Below, in pieces: positions 40,786 to 50,521 of a stretch of DNA of 64,000 nt (the stretch's first letter is position 1; every line of letters starts with the position of its first letter). The stretch is from positions 282,217 to 346,216 of the forward strand of contig NZ_JABAEB010000003.1 of NCBI RefSeq assembly GCF_012584455.1, in the 5' to 3' direction. A model generated the notes under the pieces. That model did not search any database. It was not told the origin of the DNA and saw nothing but the letters and a program-made list of their open reading frames with translations. The position numbers were made by a program, and so were the translations under genes. The stretch comes from Shewanella oncorhynchi (GTDB lineage Bacteria > Pseudomonadota > Gammaproteobacteria > Enterobacterales > Shewanellaceae).

Positions 40786-42036
40786 TTAATGAGGCGTTAC
40801 ATCAGACTCGTGGTGTTTATTGTGTGGCTTAGTCGCGGGTAATAGTAAGTTCATGGTAATTGCGACAATACCGCACAAGCTAATACCAGTCAGACTGAAT
40901 GAACCTATGCCAAATGCCATGCCGCCGATACCAAAGACTAAGGTAACACCGACAATACTTAAATTACGTGGCTCTGATAAATCCACATGATTACGAATAA
41001 GGGTGTTGAGGCCAACTGCGGCAATGGAACCAAATAGCAAACACATAATACCGCCCATCACTGGGACGGGGATAGTTTGCATCAGCGCACCTAGTTTGCC
41101 AACGAAGGCTAAAGTGATGGCGGTAATGGCAGTCCAAGTCATGATCTTAGGATCAAAATTTCGGGTTAAGGTTACTGCACCTGTCACTTCTGAGTAAGTC
41201 GTGTTCGGTGGACCACCAAAGGCTGCGGCTGCAATTGTGGCAATCCCGTCGCCCGTTAGCGTGCGATGCAGGCCGGGTTTTTTCATAAAATCTTTACCCG
41301 TGACGTTGGATATCGCCAGAATATCACCTATGTGTTCTACCGCAGGGGCGATTGCCACTGGGATCATAAATGCGATGGCATACCAGTTTAATTCTGGCGC
41401 GACAAATTTAGGAATAGCAATCCAGCTTGCAGCGGTCACGACTGCAAAATCAACAATACCAAAGGCTAGGCTTAAACTGTAACCTACTATAATACCTGCT
41501 AAAATAGGCATCACTTTGAGGAGGCCCTTTGCGAAAATGGCCACCGCGATAGTGGTACCAAGCGATGCGAGCGAAATAAATAACGCCGTATTTGTAGCGA
41601 CTAAAGTCAAGCTACCATCACCACTCTTGCCTAATGCCATATTCACCGCCACGGGGGCTAAGCCAAGGCCGATAATAATGATCACGGGTCCCACTACGAC
41701 AGGGGGCAATAGTCTGTGAATAAAGTCAGTGCCGCGCACTTTAACCAAGGCGCCGAGCATGACGTAGACCACGCCCGCGGCCATAATGCCGCCCATTGTG
41801 GATGGAATTCCCCAAGTCTGCACGCCATAAAGTATGGGGGCAATAAAGGCGAAGGAAGATGCGAGGAAGATAGGCACTTGGCGTTTAGTAATCAATTGGA
41901 AGAGTAGGGTACCGATACCTGCGGTAAACAATGCCACACTGGTGTCGAGCCCTGTGAGTAGCGGCATTAGCACTAGGGCACCGAAGGCCACAAATAGCAT
42001 TTGCGCGCCCTGTAGGGGGATAGCGAGTCGTCTCAT
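40786..42036 (-). CDS. uraA: Uracil permease
   Basis: This 416-residue inner-membrane uracil:proton symporter of the NCS2 family (E. coli UraA 429) has about 14 hydrophobic segments. The substrate-site region shows PVAIAPAVEHIGDILAIS, with the conserved Glu, followed by GGPPNTTYSEVTGAV with the second conserved Glu. Unlike E. coli no upp lies directly upstream within the window; the adjacent divergent gene is the DUF2066 gene preceding hda. Confidence 0.95.
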   Translation of the reverse strand: MRRLAIPLQGAQMLFVAFGALVLMPLLTGLDTSVALFTAGIGTLLFQLITKRQVPIFLASSFAFIAPILYGVQTWGIPSTMGGIMAAGVVYVMLGALVKVRGTDFIHRLLPPVVVGPVIIIIGLGLAPVAVNMALGKSGDGSLTLVATNTALFISLASLGTTIAVAIFAKGLLKVMPILAGIIVGYSLSLAFGIVDFAVVTAASWIAIPKFVAPELNWYAIAFMIPVAIAPAVEHIGDILAISNVTGKDFMKKPGLHRTLTGDGIATIAAAAFGGPPNTTYSEVTGAVTLTRNFDPKIMTWTAITAITLAFVGKLGALMQTIPVPVMGGIMCLLFGSIAAVGLNTLIRNHVDLSEPRNLSIVGVTLVFGIGGMAFGIGSFSLTGISLCGIVAITMNLLLPATKPHNKHHESDVTPH

Positions 42037-42251
42037 TTATTATTCTCGTTAATTTAGGGTAAACCGCCAAATGATAACAGTTTGTTGGATTTTGAGCAGG
42101 AGAAAATCGCCTGTTTTGCCGACGTTGATCACTGTTTGGGTTTTCTGTGCTATGGCTGGCACGGAAATGGGGCTAAATTTTGGCAAGACTCGCTTAAGGC
42201 GCTAACTATGGTACAATTTGCCTCATCTGACGCTACTTCAACTACTCAAAG

Positions 42252-43343
42252 ATGCTGAAATTCCTATTGAAGCCGAGCTTAATTGCATTTCTATATTGTC
42301 TGTTCACGATTAATAGCGTCAATGCTGTTGAGGTGAGTAAATTAGATGAGGCCAATGTGCCTGTGTCTTCGCGCGCAGTTGCTGAACGCGACAAAGCCTT
42401 AAAAAGTGCACTTGAGCAAGTCATTATCAAGAACACTGGGACTGCGCGATCCCTCGATAACAGCCTAATCCAATCTCAGCTCAGTAATCCTGATACCTTG
42501 CTGAGCCAGTATGGTTATATCGAGCAAAATGGCCAATTGCTGTTGACCGCGAGTTTTGAGCACCGCCGCATAGTGGCGTTACTGCGTCAGGCACAATTGC
42601 CTGTTTGGGGAACTCAACGCCCGCTGACCTTATTTTGGGTCGCTATGCCTGGTGATGGCGACACTATGATATTGGGTGACTCATCTGCGTTAGCCGAACG
42701 TAAAATTTTTAGCGATTTTTCCTATGCCCGCGGTATACCTGTACTCTTGCCTATCTTAGATCTTGATGAGTTGATGGGTATTAATCCTAACGATATTAAA
42801 GGGATGTTTGCCGATATCGTGGCGAGTGTATCTGGCCGCTATCAAGCTGACTTTTTGGCGCTAGTGGCAATTGATGCCGCCGGCAATCAGGTTCGTTATC
42901 GTTTAAATCTTTATACTAAGGCTACCATTGACTCTTTGACGCCACCGTTATTCAGTTACAACGGCAGTGCTGAAAATTCGGCCCAAGCGATTACCGCTAT
43001 GATGGCGGCGTTAGGTGAATACTATTTTACTAAGTATGCGATTGCCGATACTGGTACTCAGCTTGGTGCGAGTGTTACCTTCGTTAATATCCAAAAAATG
43101 GCGCAATTAGTTGAAGTTGAAAAATATTTGAAGCAACTCAGCGCGATTAAAAATGCCACGTTAACGCATATTCAAGGTAATACTGTGACTTTCTCGTTAG
43201 ATTTATTTGGCTCAGAGACGGATTTACAACGCTTATTAAGCTTAGAGCCGCGTATTTCTGTGGTCGCACCTGTGAGTGCAGGTGAATTTAGCCCTGTCTC
43301 TAATCAAACTGGCAAACCTGTGTATGAATGGCGTTTACATTAA
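42252..43343 (+). CDS. DUF2066 secreted/periplasmic protein
   Basis: The 363-residue product begins with a Sec signal peptide (cleavage near residue 25, after NSVNA). It then has the DUF2066 pattern AVAERDKALKSALEQVIIKNTG and YGYIEQNGQLLLTASFEHRRIVALLRQAQLPVWG. Function unknown. It lies 62 bp upstream of hda on the same strand and probably shares its transcript, a pairing common in gammaproteobacteria. The divergent neighbour is uraA. Confidence 0.88.
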   Translation: MLKFLLKPSLIAFLYCLFTINSVNAVEVSKLDEANVPVSSRAVAERDKALKSALEQVIIKNTGTARSLDNSLIQSQLSNPDTLLSQYGYIEQNGQLLLTASFEHRRIVALLRQAQLPVWGTQRPLTLFWVAMPGDGDTMILGDSSALAERKIFSDFSYARGIPVLLPILDLDELMGINPNDIKGMFADIVASVSGRYQADFLALVAIDAAGNQVRYRLNLYTKATIDSLTPPLFSYNGSAENSAQAITAMMAALGEYYFTKYAIADTGTQLGASVTFVNIQKMAQLVEVEKYLKQLSAIKNATLTHIQGNTVTFSLDLFGSETDLQRLLSLEPRISVVAPVSAGEFSPVSNQTGKPVYEWRLH

Positions 43344-43405
43344 GATGTTATCGGCCGTGCTTAGTTAAGCACGGCATTGTTTTTATTTAATATTGAGAAG
43401 ACCGA

Positions 43406-44116
43406 GTGCCCTTAAACTCACCTCTGCAACTCTCGTTACCTGTGCATTTGCCAGACGACGAAACCTTTAATAGTTATTACCCCGCCGCGGGTAATGATGA
43501 ACTTATTCAAAAATTGAGAGCGAATGCCGAAGGGCATGGTGAAGCCGCCATCTATTTGTGGGGCCCAGTTAAATCGGGTCGAACCCATTTAATGCACGCT
43601 GCTTGCGCGCACGCTAATGAAGTGGAGCGTCGCAGCTTTTATATTCCCTTAGGCATACATGCGAGTATTTCGACCGCATTGCTTGAAGGCCTAGAACAGT
43701 TGGATTTGGTTTGTATCGATGATGTCGATGCCATCGCCGGGCACCCAGTATGGGAAGAGGCGATTTTTGATCTCTACAATCGCGTCGCAGAAAATAAGAA
43801 TTGCGCCTTAGTGGTCAGCGGCAGCTCGTCTCCTGCGGATGCTGGGTTCCTCTTGCCAGATCTTGTTTCACGTATGCAATGGGGGTTGAATTACCAACTG
43901 CAACCCATGGCAGATGATGAAAAACTTGCCGCACTGCAACGCCGCGCCGCTATGCGTGGCCTGCAATTACCGGAAGATGTCGGGCGTTTTTTACTGAACC
44001 GTATGGCGCGGGATTTGCGTACCTTGTTTGATGTATTGGATAAGTTAGATAAAGCCTCATTAGTGCATCAGCGTAAGCTCACGATTCCGTTTGCCAAAGA
44101 GATGCTGCACCTTTAG
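43406..44116 (+). CDS. hda: DnaA inactivator Hda
   Basis: This AAA+ protein, bound to the sliding clamp, stimulates hydrolysis of DnaA-ATP after replication starts (regulatory inactivation of DnaA). It has 236 residues (E. coli 233). The clamp-binding motif QLSLPV is at residues 8-13, the AAA+ core has LWGPVKSGRTHLMHAA (degenerate Walker A) and VCIDDVDAIAG, and the C-terminal RKLTIPFAKEML matches. The start is GTG at 43406; no earlier start fits. A non-ATG start is in keeping with the low Hda level known in E. coli. Confidence 0.95.
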   Translation: MPLNSPLQLSLPVHLPDDETFNSYYPAAGNDELIQKLRANAEGHGEAAIYLWGPVKSGRTHLMHAACAHANEVERRSFYIPLGIHASISTALLEGLEQLDLVCIDDVDAIAGHPVWEEAIFDLYNRVAENKNCALVVSGSSSPADAGFLLPDLVSRMQWGLNYQLQPMADDEKLAALQRRAAMRGLQLPEDVGRFLLNRMARDLRTLFDVLDKLDKASLVHQRKLTIPFAKEMLHL

Positions 44117-44180
44117 ATACAGCATGGTTTGTGTTCGTTCTGAAGATACAAAACCTACTGGCATTAAAGCCAAAAAGAGT

Positions 44181-44213
44181 AAAGCCCGTCATGTTGAATA
44201 CATACGGGCTTTT
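44181..44213. terminator. Bidirectional terminator between hda and the lipoprotein gene
   Basis: AAAGCCCGT (44181-44189) and ACGGGCTTT (44204-44212) form a 9-bp stem, extended by ATGT/ACAT inside after a one-base bulge; a T follows, then GTTT. Confidence 0.8.
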
Positions 44214-44234
44214 GTTTATCTAAAATTTAAAACG

Positions 44235-46190
44235 CTATTGTTGTGGATGTTGGTGACGGTCACCACTTAAGCGAAGTTCGGCTTCAAAACGAGACTCGGC
44301 ATTAATTGCAGCTGCATTGCTTTGGCCTTTGAGCTGCGTATTCGCAGGCGATATTGCCAATGTTTGACGCCAGCTTTGACCTTGCACCATATTCATTGGC
44401 TCGGGTAGGCTTTCGACCAGACTGATCCCATTAAGCTCTGGCAGCATTTCATCAATCACCAACGCAGCGCGATTTTCTAGACTGTCTTGCGCAATTCGTC
44501 CCCTTTGTCCCCAGTCAATAATCAGCGAATCTGCAGTTAATATCGCAGGTTTATTGGTGACGGCGACATCACGCAATATTTGATAGCGATAACTCATCAT
44601 GGCTTCCTCAAATAACATGGCCGTGTCTTCACGGGTACTGGAATAGGCATAGAAGTCGCTGGCGATATCGGTAGAAAAGAAAGTACTGACATCCGATGCT
44701 TGATAGGTCTTTTGCACATTACTCGCCGCTGCGCCGAGGAAACTAACATTGGCAAGTCCCATCATTTCAGTGCTCGTTAATGGGTAGGTTTTGCTGACTT
44801 GATCTGAAATTAGACTCTTGCTGGCATTGCGGCGGCTGTAGTCATCTAACAGTCTTGGCCCTGTGAGTGTGGCATGCACGCTGCGTGGAAAAAAGTCATT
44901 GGCATGGGCGAGCTCGTGGTACAACAAGGAGGCCAGATCGGGATTGATTTGCGCTAATGTGCGGTTTGCTCTGACTGTGATAGGCACGCCAAGGGAGGCA
45001 TATTGGTTATCTTTCACGTAACGCCAAGGCATCACAAAGTTAAGATCATTTCCGAAATTACTGCGGTAATCCGGCGCCTCATTAATAGTGTCGCGCTGGC
45101 TTGGCGTAAGCCATAAATCATTGGGATCGAGATAAATCGCCCCTGTGACTACCCAATAAAAAGAAGGGCGTACATCATAGCTAATCACCACGGCTGTAAC
45201 GGATTGTAACAGGCGGGCAAAATCGCTATTGGGGTCCATCTGGGCTAAGAAAGCGGCAAAGTTATCACCCATCCAATCGTGTGAAACCAGTACTCGATTT
45301 AGAATCGTCTCGTGATTGAGATCGCTTGAGGTTTGTCCTATCAAAGGTAAGGTATTGATAGTGCAACTATCATTGAGCTGATTAGAGTAAACACAGTTTG
45401 CTAGTACATTAGCGTAAGGCGAGGCTGGACGATAGGCATGGGTGCGCGCAACTGGGGTATCGAAGTATGGCGAGCTGATCGCTGGCGCCGAGGTTGTTAG
45501 CACAAAGACATCATCGCTAAGCTGATTGCCATTAACGTTGGCATTCACTTTGAGGTGAGTGATTGTATCCTGGGTGACCGTTGGCGCGGTAAACAAGGGT
45601 CTAAACGGATCGCTCACATCGACCATTAAATCTGGGCCAGATGCTACACACCAAGAGATATTTGCTGCGCTTAATTCCGATTGTTGTCCGAGTCTTAAGC
45701 TCACATTATTGCCTTCAACCACTTGGTGATCTTGACGGACGTTTAGCACACCCGTCGATGCGGGATCGACATTAATGCCAATTTCTCCGGTGACATCTAG
45801 ATTACTGCCCGTCACATGCAAGCTAAAACGGTAGCCGCCTGCGGTGGGAGTATCAAAGGCTAATACTGGGCTGTTTTGACTGACGAGTGCTATGTTAGGG
45901 CCATCGATTTGCTGCCAACGGAAGGTTAAGTCTTGGCTGTCACGATTTAGGATATTGGCAATGATAGTACTGGATTGACCCGCCACATAATTTGGCTCGG
46001 TTTGAAAGCGAATTGAGGATGACGTGGTGGTAATGAGTGGCGAAATACTATCTGTGCAGCGTGCTAGTGAAGTGGAGGGGGGCGTGACTACACTATCATC
46101 TGGTTGACTATCACCACCGCCCCCGCATGCCGCAAGTAGGCCCGAGCAGGCCATAAATCCGAAAAATTTCAGTGGTATCGACATTCCCAT
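44235..46190 (-). CDS. Lipoprotein with PKD/Ig-like region and HExxH zinc-protease motif
   Basis: The 651-residue product starts with a lipoprotein signal peptide whose lipobox is LAAC, followed by the linker GGGGDS. Residues about 60-160 look like a PKD/Ig-like beta domain (QSSTIIANILNRDSQDLTFRWQQ). The C-terminal half contains H425-E-L-A-H429 in LLYHELAHAND and, further on, REDTAMLFEEAMMSY, where a glutamate could be the third zinc ligand. A surface or periplasmic metallopeptidase is therefore likely, but I recognise no characterised family. ATG at 46190 has GGGAGA at a good distance. Confidence 0.75.
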   Translation of the reverse strand: MGMSIPLKFFGFMACSGLLAACGGGGDSQPDDSVVTPPSTSLARCTDSISPLITTTSSSIRFQTEPNYVAGQSSTIIANILNRDSQDLTFRWQQIDGPNIALVSQNSPVLAFDTPTAGGYRFSLHVTGSNLDVTGEIGINVDPASTGVLNVRQDHQVVEGNNVSLRLGQQSELSAANISWCVASGPDLMVDVSDPFRPLFTAPTVTQDTITHLKVNANVNGNQLSDDVFVLTTSAPAISSPYFDTPVARTHAYRPASPYANVLANCVYSNQLNDSCTINTLPLIGQTSSDLNHETILNRVLVSHDWMGDNFAAFLAQMDPNSDFARLLQSVTAVVISYDVRPSFYWVVTGAIYLDPNDLWLTPSQRDTINEAPDYRSNFGNDLNFVMPWRYVKDNQYASLGVPITVRANRTLAQINPDLASLLYHELAHANDFFPRSVHATLTGPRLLDDYSRRNASKSLISDQVSKTYPLTSTEMMGLANVSFLGAAASNVQKTYQASDVSTFFSTDIASDFYAYSSTREDTAMLFEEAMMSYRYQILRDVAVTNKPAILTADSLIIDWGQRGRIAQDSLENRAALVIDEMLPELNGISLVESLPEPMNMVQGQSWRQTLAISPANTQLKGQSNAAAINAESRFEAELRLSGDRHQHPQQ

Positions 46191-46492
46191 TACACCATTC
46201 TCCCTTGTTAACTCTGCTGTGCTATTTAGACTTTTGTGGCGCCATGGGACGCTTATACTGTGAGAAACTGACTATAACACGGGCACTTAGTTGCAAAAAG
46301 TAAGTGTAAGTATAATAAGTGTTAATTTTGTCGTGATGGGAATTGACGTCGGAACAGAGGTTGAAACTAAGGTTGAAATGGGTATTCAGACTGAGATCAT
46401 AAGGGATATTTGAGTCAAGGTTTGGCCTTGCAATATAAAAAGTGCCGCTATACCCAGCAAGGTTAAACGGCACTGAAAATACATTGAACTGA
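46191..46492. other. Intergenic region between the lipoprotein gene and the DUF2069 gene
   Basis: It contains the terminator hairpin at 46437-46474 and the upstream DNA of the lipoprotein gene. An 83-codon minus-strand frame at 46222-46473 overlaps that terminator, has low-complexity composition and no ribosome site, and is not credible as a gene. Confidence 0.6.
46437..46474 (-). terminator. Terminator of the yfgD-DUF2069 transcript
   Basis: AGTGCCG (46441-46447) and CGGCACT (46468-46474) form a 7-bp stem with a 20-base loop. TTTTATATT follows on the minus strand, 18 bp past the DUF2069 stop. Confidence 0.65.
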
Positions 46493-46867
46493 CTATTCTT
46501 TAGATTTTTTCTTCAGGCCTAATCCCAGTTCACGACCACGTATGCGGGCATAAAATGGGAAAGCGATTAGCAGTACGCCAATCAATAATACTTCGATTAA
46601 GGCAAAAGCGAAGGCGTCATTGGTGACATAAAGCAGGGTGAGCCCATGTAACATATATAAGCATAGAATAAAACTCGCCCAAGCGTAAGTGTATGGATTA
46701 CCTTGGAAAACTCCCTTTGCGGGTAGTAATAACGGCACTATCCATAAGAGGCTAAATAGCAGGGTGTATTCACCGCTAATCCCTTGGCCAACAAACCAAC
46801 CGCCTAACAGCAGCACTAGCGCAAAGTAGCCTAAACGGCTAAGGATAAATAAGGTGTTGGACGTCAT
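46493..46867 (-). CDS. DUF2069 inner-membrane protein
   Basis: The 124-residue protein has four hydrophobic segments (near residues 8-27, 33-50, 62-82 and 86-106) and a lysine-rich cytoplasmic tail (GLGLKKKSKE). It fits the DUF2069 family of small membrane proteins, whose role is unknown. It lies 52 bp after yfgD on the same strand, with no terminator between them, so the two are probably one transcript. Confidence 0.82.
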   Translation of the reverse strand: MTSNTLFILSRLGYFALVLLLGGWFVGQGISGEYTLLFSLLWIVPLLLPAKGVFQGNPYTYAWASFILCLYMLHGLTLLYVTNDAFAFALIEVLLIGVLLIAFPFYARIRGRELGLGLKKKSKE

Positions 46868-46919
46868 AAGTCTACCTAAGGGTTGAAAATAAAAGCCATT
46901 TTTGTTTAAAAATTATGGG

Positions 46920-47270
46920 TTAAAGAATAGTAAGCACATTCTCAGGAGGACGGCCGATGGCTGCGCTTTGATTGGCGAGCACAATTGGCCGTTCGATGAG
47001 TTTAGGTGTGTTGACCATAGCCTCAATCAACTGCAATTCTGTTAGTGATGAGTCTGCAAGTCCCAAGGCTTGATATTCTGCTTCCTTGGTGCGCATTAAT
47101 TCGCGAGCACTGATGCCTAATTTAACCAGAATGTCGCCGATATCTTTAGCCGTAGGGGGATTTTTTAAGTATTCCACTAGGGTAATGTCGCAGCCTTGTT
47201 GCTCGAGTAAAGCTAAGGTTTCACGGCTTTTTGAACAACGTGGGTTATGGTAAATCGTCGCTTGGGTCAT
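46920..47270 (-). CDS. yfgD: ArsC-family oxidoreductase YfgD
   Basis: The 116-residue thioredoxin-fold protein resembles E. coli YfgD (119). It shows the ArsC-family start IYHNPRCSKSRETL with one Cys, then ARELMRTKEAEY and the arginine segment ERPIVLANQSAAIGRPPENV. Classical ArsC reduces arsenate using glutathione and glutaredoxin, but this paralogue lies in no arsenic operon, so arsenate reduction is not certain. It neighbours bepA, as in E. coli. Confidence 0.9.
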   Translation of the reverse strand: MTQATIYHNPRCSKSRETLALLEQQGCDITLVEYLKNPPTAKDIGDILVKLGISARELMRTKEAEYQALGLADSSLTELQLIEAMVNTPKLIERPIVLANQSAAIGRPPENVLTIL

Positions 47271-47398
47271 AGTACTAGAGGCTCAATACGGGCTGAAATA
47301 ACAATGGCGCGGATAATAACAGAAAAAACCGCGCCCCGTCAGTGTGTTCGGGGCGCATAAATGGGTTATTGTCTTTAATCTATGTGTAAAACAACTTA

Positions 47399-48868
47399 TT
47401 ACTTAAGCGCATCCATCTCTTTATCAGCCATTTTAAACTGGCGAATACGTGCTTCAATACGTGCAAGCTGTAATGGATTATTTTCGGATGCACGGTAGGC
47501 AAAGTTAAGTTGATCGATTGCGCCCTTATAATTAGCACCTAAGGCCATCAGCTCAGCGGTGGAGAAATATTCCAATGCTTGATTGCCGGTTTTTTTATAC
47601 ACCATAGTCAACAATTGATAGGGCAGTTCATTTTGTTTATCGAGGAAAATCATATCTTCCAGCAAAGGGATTGCTTTGGGGGCTTGATCGGCTTCGATAT
47701 ATATATTGGCTAAGTTGGCATTGATCACTTGAGACGTTGGTTTCATTTTACGCTGGGCTTCGAGCATAGTAATCGCTTTTGCATAGTCCTTACGTTCGAT
47801 CAGTAAATCAGATTTAGTGTCTATATAAAACAGGTTGTTATCATCGATTTTTAACAGCTCATCGACGATTTTTTCTGATTCATTAAACTTCTTCAATCTA
47901 TATAAAGCCAGCGCTTTGCCATAAAGTGCCGCCTCTTTGAAGCTATAGGTCTGTTTGTTGAGTTGCCGATCAAACATGCTTAATACTGCTTCGTCGCTAT
48001 AGCTGGAAAAACGGACTTGAATACGAGCTTTTGCTAGCTGAAAATTAAGATTATCAGGGATATAACGTTTAGGGTATTGCTCGGCACGGTTACGGGCTTC
48101 AGTGATCCGCGATTCAGGCAATGGGTGAGTTAATAACATTTGTGGTGGTGTTGTGGTAAAGCGATAACGACTGGCTAATTTACCAAAGAAATCCGCCGCA
48201 GCATTGGGATTAAAGCCTGCATCCACTAGAATTTGCATTCCGATGCGATCGGCTTCCTTTTCATGCAAACGGGTGTAGTTGATTTTCGATTGTGTCGCCA
48301 TGGCTTGGGTTGTCGCAAGCGCCGCCATACCTGCTTGTGGTACTGCAATAGTTAACAAAATGGCGCCGAGTAAACCGGCAATTGTTGCAGGATTACTTTT
48401 TTGCTGTGCTTCAAGTGATCGGGCAAGGTGACGTTGAGTAACGTGAGTCACTTCGTGGCCTAATACTGAAGCGAGTTCGCTTTCATTGTCGGCATTGAGA
48501 AATAAGCCTGTGTGCACGGCAACATGGCCGCCAAAGAAGGCGAAGGCGTTGATTTCATCATTTTGTAATAGGAAAAAATAAAACGGCGTTTTTACGCCTG
48601 TGGCATGGGCGACCAGTTTATTGCCAAGCTCGGTAAGATATTGACTCAACACGGGGTCATTTAGCATAGGTGCTGATGAGCGAATGATGCGCATATAAGC
48701 ATCACCGTAAACCATTTCTTTTTCAAGGCTGAAGGTGTTAACTGCGGCCGTACCTAAATCCGGTAAGTCATTGTTGGCAAAGCTTTTGGCGGCGAAGGTT
48801 AGCAGCATCAAGGAGAGTGCGCCTGCAACAAAAGGTTTGAATCGAGTCAAAAAAGTCAAGTTACGCAA
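47399..48868 (-). CDS. bepA: Periplasmic M48 metalloprotease/chaperone BepA
   Basis: BepA helps assemble or degrade LptD and other outer-membrane proteins. After a signal peptide (cleavage near SFA) comes an M48 zinc peptidase domain with HEVTH in VLGHEVTHVTQRHLARS and the third ligand in EKEADRIG. A C-terminal run of TPR-like helices follows. The frame allows GTG at 48916 (505 residues), but a TTG at 48868 follows AAGGA at 5 bp and gives a compact signal peptide (489 residues, E. coli 487), so I prefer it. The neighbouring yfgD and perM keep the E. coli order. Confidence 0.9.
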   Translation of the reverse strand: MRNLTFLTRFKPFVAGALSLMLLTFAAKSFANNDLPDLGTAAVNTFSLEKEMVYGDAYMRIIRSSAPMLNDPVLSQYLTELGNKLVAHATGVKTPFYFFLLQNDEINAFAFFGGHVAVHTGLFLNADNESELASVLGHEVTHVTQRHLARSLEAQQKSNPATIAGLLGAILLTIAVPQAGMAALATTQAMATQSKINYTRLHEKEADRIGMQILVDAGFNPNAAADFFGKLASRYRFTTTPPQMLLTHPLPESRITEARNRAEQYPKRYIPDNLNFQLAKARIQVRFSSYSDEAVLSMFDRQLNKQTYSFKEAALYGKALALYRLKKFNESEKIVDELLKIDDNNLFYIDTKSDLLIERKDYAKAITMLEAQRKMKPTSQVINANLANIYIEADQAPKAIPLLEDMIFLDKQNELPYQLLTMVYKKTGNQALEYFSTAELMALGANYKGAIDQLNFAYRASENNPLQLARIEARIRQFKMADKEMDALK

Positions 48869-48979
48869 GCGGATCCTTTTATTTCTAATTATCTCAACTA
48901 AAGGCAGATACTGCACTTAGCTTGTAGTTTGAGGTGCAACTTAGGATAATGGCCCAAGTTCGTCTATAGCAAGTTCATT

Positions 48980-49213
48980 ATGATTTTTATTGATTTAACG
49001 CTCTTTCGTTGTCCAGTACCCTTAGTGAAAGTGAAGCTTGCATTGAAGCCAATACGAGAGGGTGAGCAGTTGCATATCTTACTCTCAGACTCTGGTTCGC
49101 GGCGAGATGTTCCCCAATATTTAAAAAAACAAGGGCATGTCGTGCAAGAGTTGCGTAATGATGCAAGTCTGTTAGCCTTGATGGTCACCAAAGTTGATCT
49201 ATCTCAGGGATAA
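48980..49213 (+). CDS. TusA-like sulfurtransferase family protein
   Basis: The 77-residue protein has the SirA/TusA fold signature DLTLFRCPVPLVKVK with the conserved Cys-Pro at residues 11-12, and a C-terminal half like YedF/TusA paralogues. TusA passes persulfide sulfur from IscS for tRNA thiolation, but this is a distant paralogue with no tus genes nearby, so the role is open. It lies between bepA (divergent) and perM; 225 bp separate it from perM. Confidence 0.82.
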   Translation: MIFIDLTLFRCPVPLVKVKLALKPIREGEQLHILLSDSGSRRDVPQYLKKQGHVVQELRNDASLLALMVTKVDLSQG

Positions 49214-49438
49214 ATTGAGGATTTTTATGTTTAAATCCTCTTAGACTAACATTAATCGCTTAATTCTGAGCCAGACTACCGCTCAGGCTCGGTTGTTTAC
49301 TCCTATCAGTTTATTTTTTGATTTAGCTGACGTGTAGAAGCGAAAGTCTAACTGAGTAAAGTCTCGAATAACATCATGATAAATAAACTTTCCTGAGCGT
49401 TTGGGAAGCATCGCCAACCATCACTATTGGAATGATCC

Positions 49439-50521
49439 ATGTTTACTGTTTTTTCTCGTTGGTACCAAGAGCGCTTTAGTGATCCACAAGCTGTGACCTT
49501 AATGGCTATTCTTGTCGGGCTCGCGCTAGTGATTTATTTTGCGGCAGGTTTACTTGCTCCGCTGTTGGTCGCTCTTGTGTTGGCATTTCTATTGGAATGG
49601 CCTGTGGCGCAAATGCTTAAATTGGGAATTAATCGCACCGCTGGTGCATCCTTGGTTATTGTGTTGTTTTTGGGAATCGTGGTTTTACTGACATTTGGCT
49701 TAATTCCGAGTGTGTGGCGTCAAGGTGTTAGCTTAATTGCCGACTTGCCTAGCATGATAGATAAAGGCTTGCTGACAATACAAACGCTGATCAATCAATA
49801 TCCACGATTTATCAATCCAGAGCAGTTAGATCTGATGGTTGGTGAGCTTAAAAAACTGCTCGATACTCAACATGTGTTGGATATTGCTAAGCAATTAATC
49901 GGTTATTCAGCTTCTTTACTCGTCTTGATGGTGTACGCGATTTTAGTGCCCTTACTGGTGTTTTTCTTTTTAAAAGATAAAGATCAACTGATTAGCGGCA
50001 GTAAGCGATTTTTCCCTGCAAATCGCCAGTTAGCCCGTAAAGTGTGGTTTGAAATGCACCAACAGATTTTTAATTACATTCGTGGCAAAGTGATCGAAAT
50101 CGTGGTTGTTGGTGTCGCAACTTATATTTTGTTTGCCTTGATGGGACTGCGATATTCGGCGTTGCTCGGTGTGTTAACGGGGTTATCGGTATTGATCCCT
50201 TATGTCGGTGCAACCTTAGTTACATTACCTATCACCCTAGTGGCATTTTTTCAGTGGGGTTTTAGTTCTGAATTTGGCTATTTAATGTTGGGTTACGGTA
50301 TTATTCAGGCGCTCGACGGTAATTTACTCGTGCCTATTTTGTTCTCCGATGCGGTGGATTTACATCCGGTGATCATCATAGCGGCCGTTTTAGTCTTTGG
50401 CGGTTTATGGGGTGTATGGGGAGTATTCTTTGCCATTCCATTGGCATCGTTGGTCAAAGCCGTGATTAACGCTTGGCCTAAAACAGAGCTTGAGGCTGAC
50501 AATAAACTTGATGCGAGTTGA
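49439..50521 (+). CDS. perM: PerM-type AI-2E family transporter
   Basis: This 360-residue inner-membrane protein has about eight hydrophobic segments and the family stretches YVGATLVTLPITLVAF, GYGIIQALDGNLLVPILFS and LVFGGLWGVWGVFFAIPLASLVKA. It belongs to the AI-2E exporter superfamily and matches E. coli PerM/YfgO, which sits beside bepA-yfgD, as here. The transported substrate is not established; the AI-2 label comes from one distant relative. Confidence 0.9.
   Translation: MFTVFSRWYQERFSDPQAVTLMAILVGLALVIYFAAGLLAPLLVALVLAFLLEWPVAQMLKLGINRTAGASLVIVLFLGIVVLLTFGLIPSVWRQGVSLIADLPSMIDKGLLTIQTLINQYPRFINPEQLDLMVGELKKLLDTQHVLDIAKQLIGYSASLLVLMVYAILVPLLVFFFLKDKDQLISGSKRFFPANRQLARKVWFEMHQQIFNYIRGKVIEIVVVGVATYILFALMGLRYSALLGVLTGLSVLIPYVGATLVTLPITLVAFFQWGFSSEFGYLMLGYGIIQALDGNLLVPILFSDAVDLHPVIIIAAVLVFGGLWGVWGVFFAIPLASLVKAVINAWPKTELEADNKLDAS

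Noticed and set aside
42121..42251. Possible promoter or operator between uraA and the DUF2066 gene
   Set aside because: I could find no clear hexamer pair or inverted repeat; the uracil-linked control expected for uraA could not be supported.
46222..46473. 83-codon minus-strand frame between the lipoprotein and DUF2069 genes
   Set aside because: It overlaps a hairpin terminator and has low-complexity, Asn/Ser/Tyr-rich composition; no ribosome site.
47399..48916. GTG start at 48916 for bepA
   Set aside because: It would put a charged 16-residue stretch ahead of the signal peptide and has no ribosome site; TTG at 48868 fits AAGGA spacing and family length.
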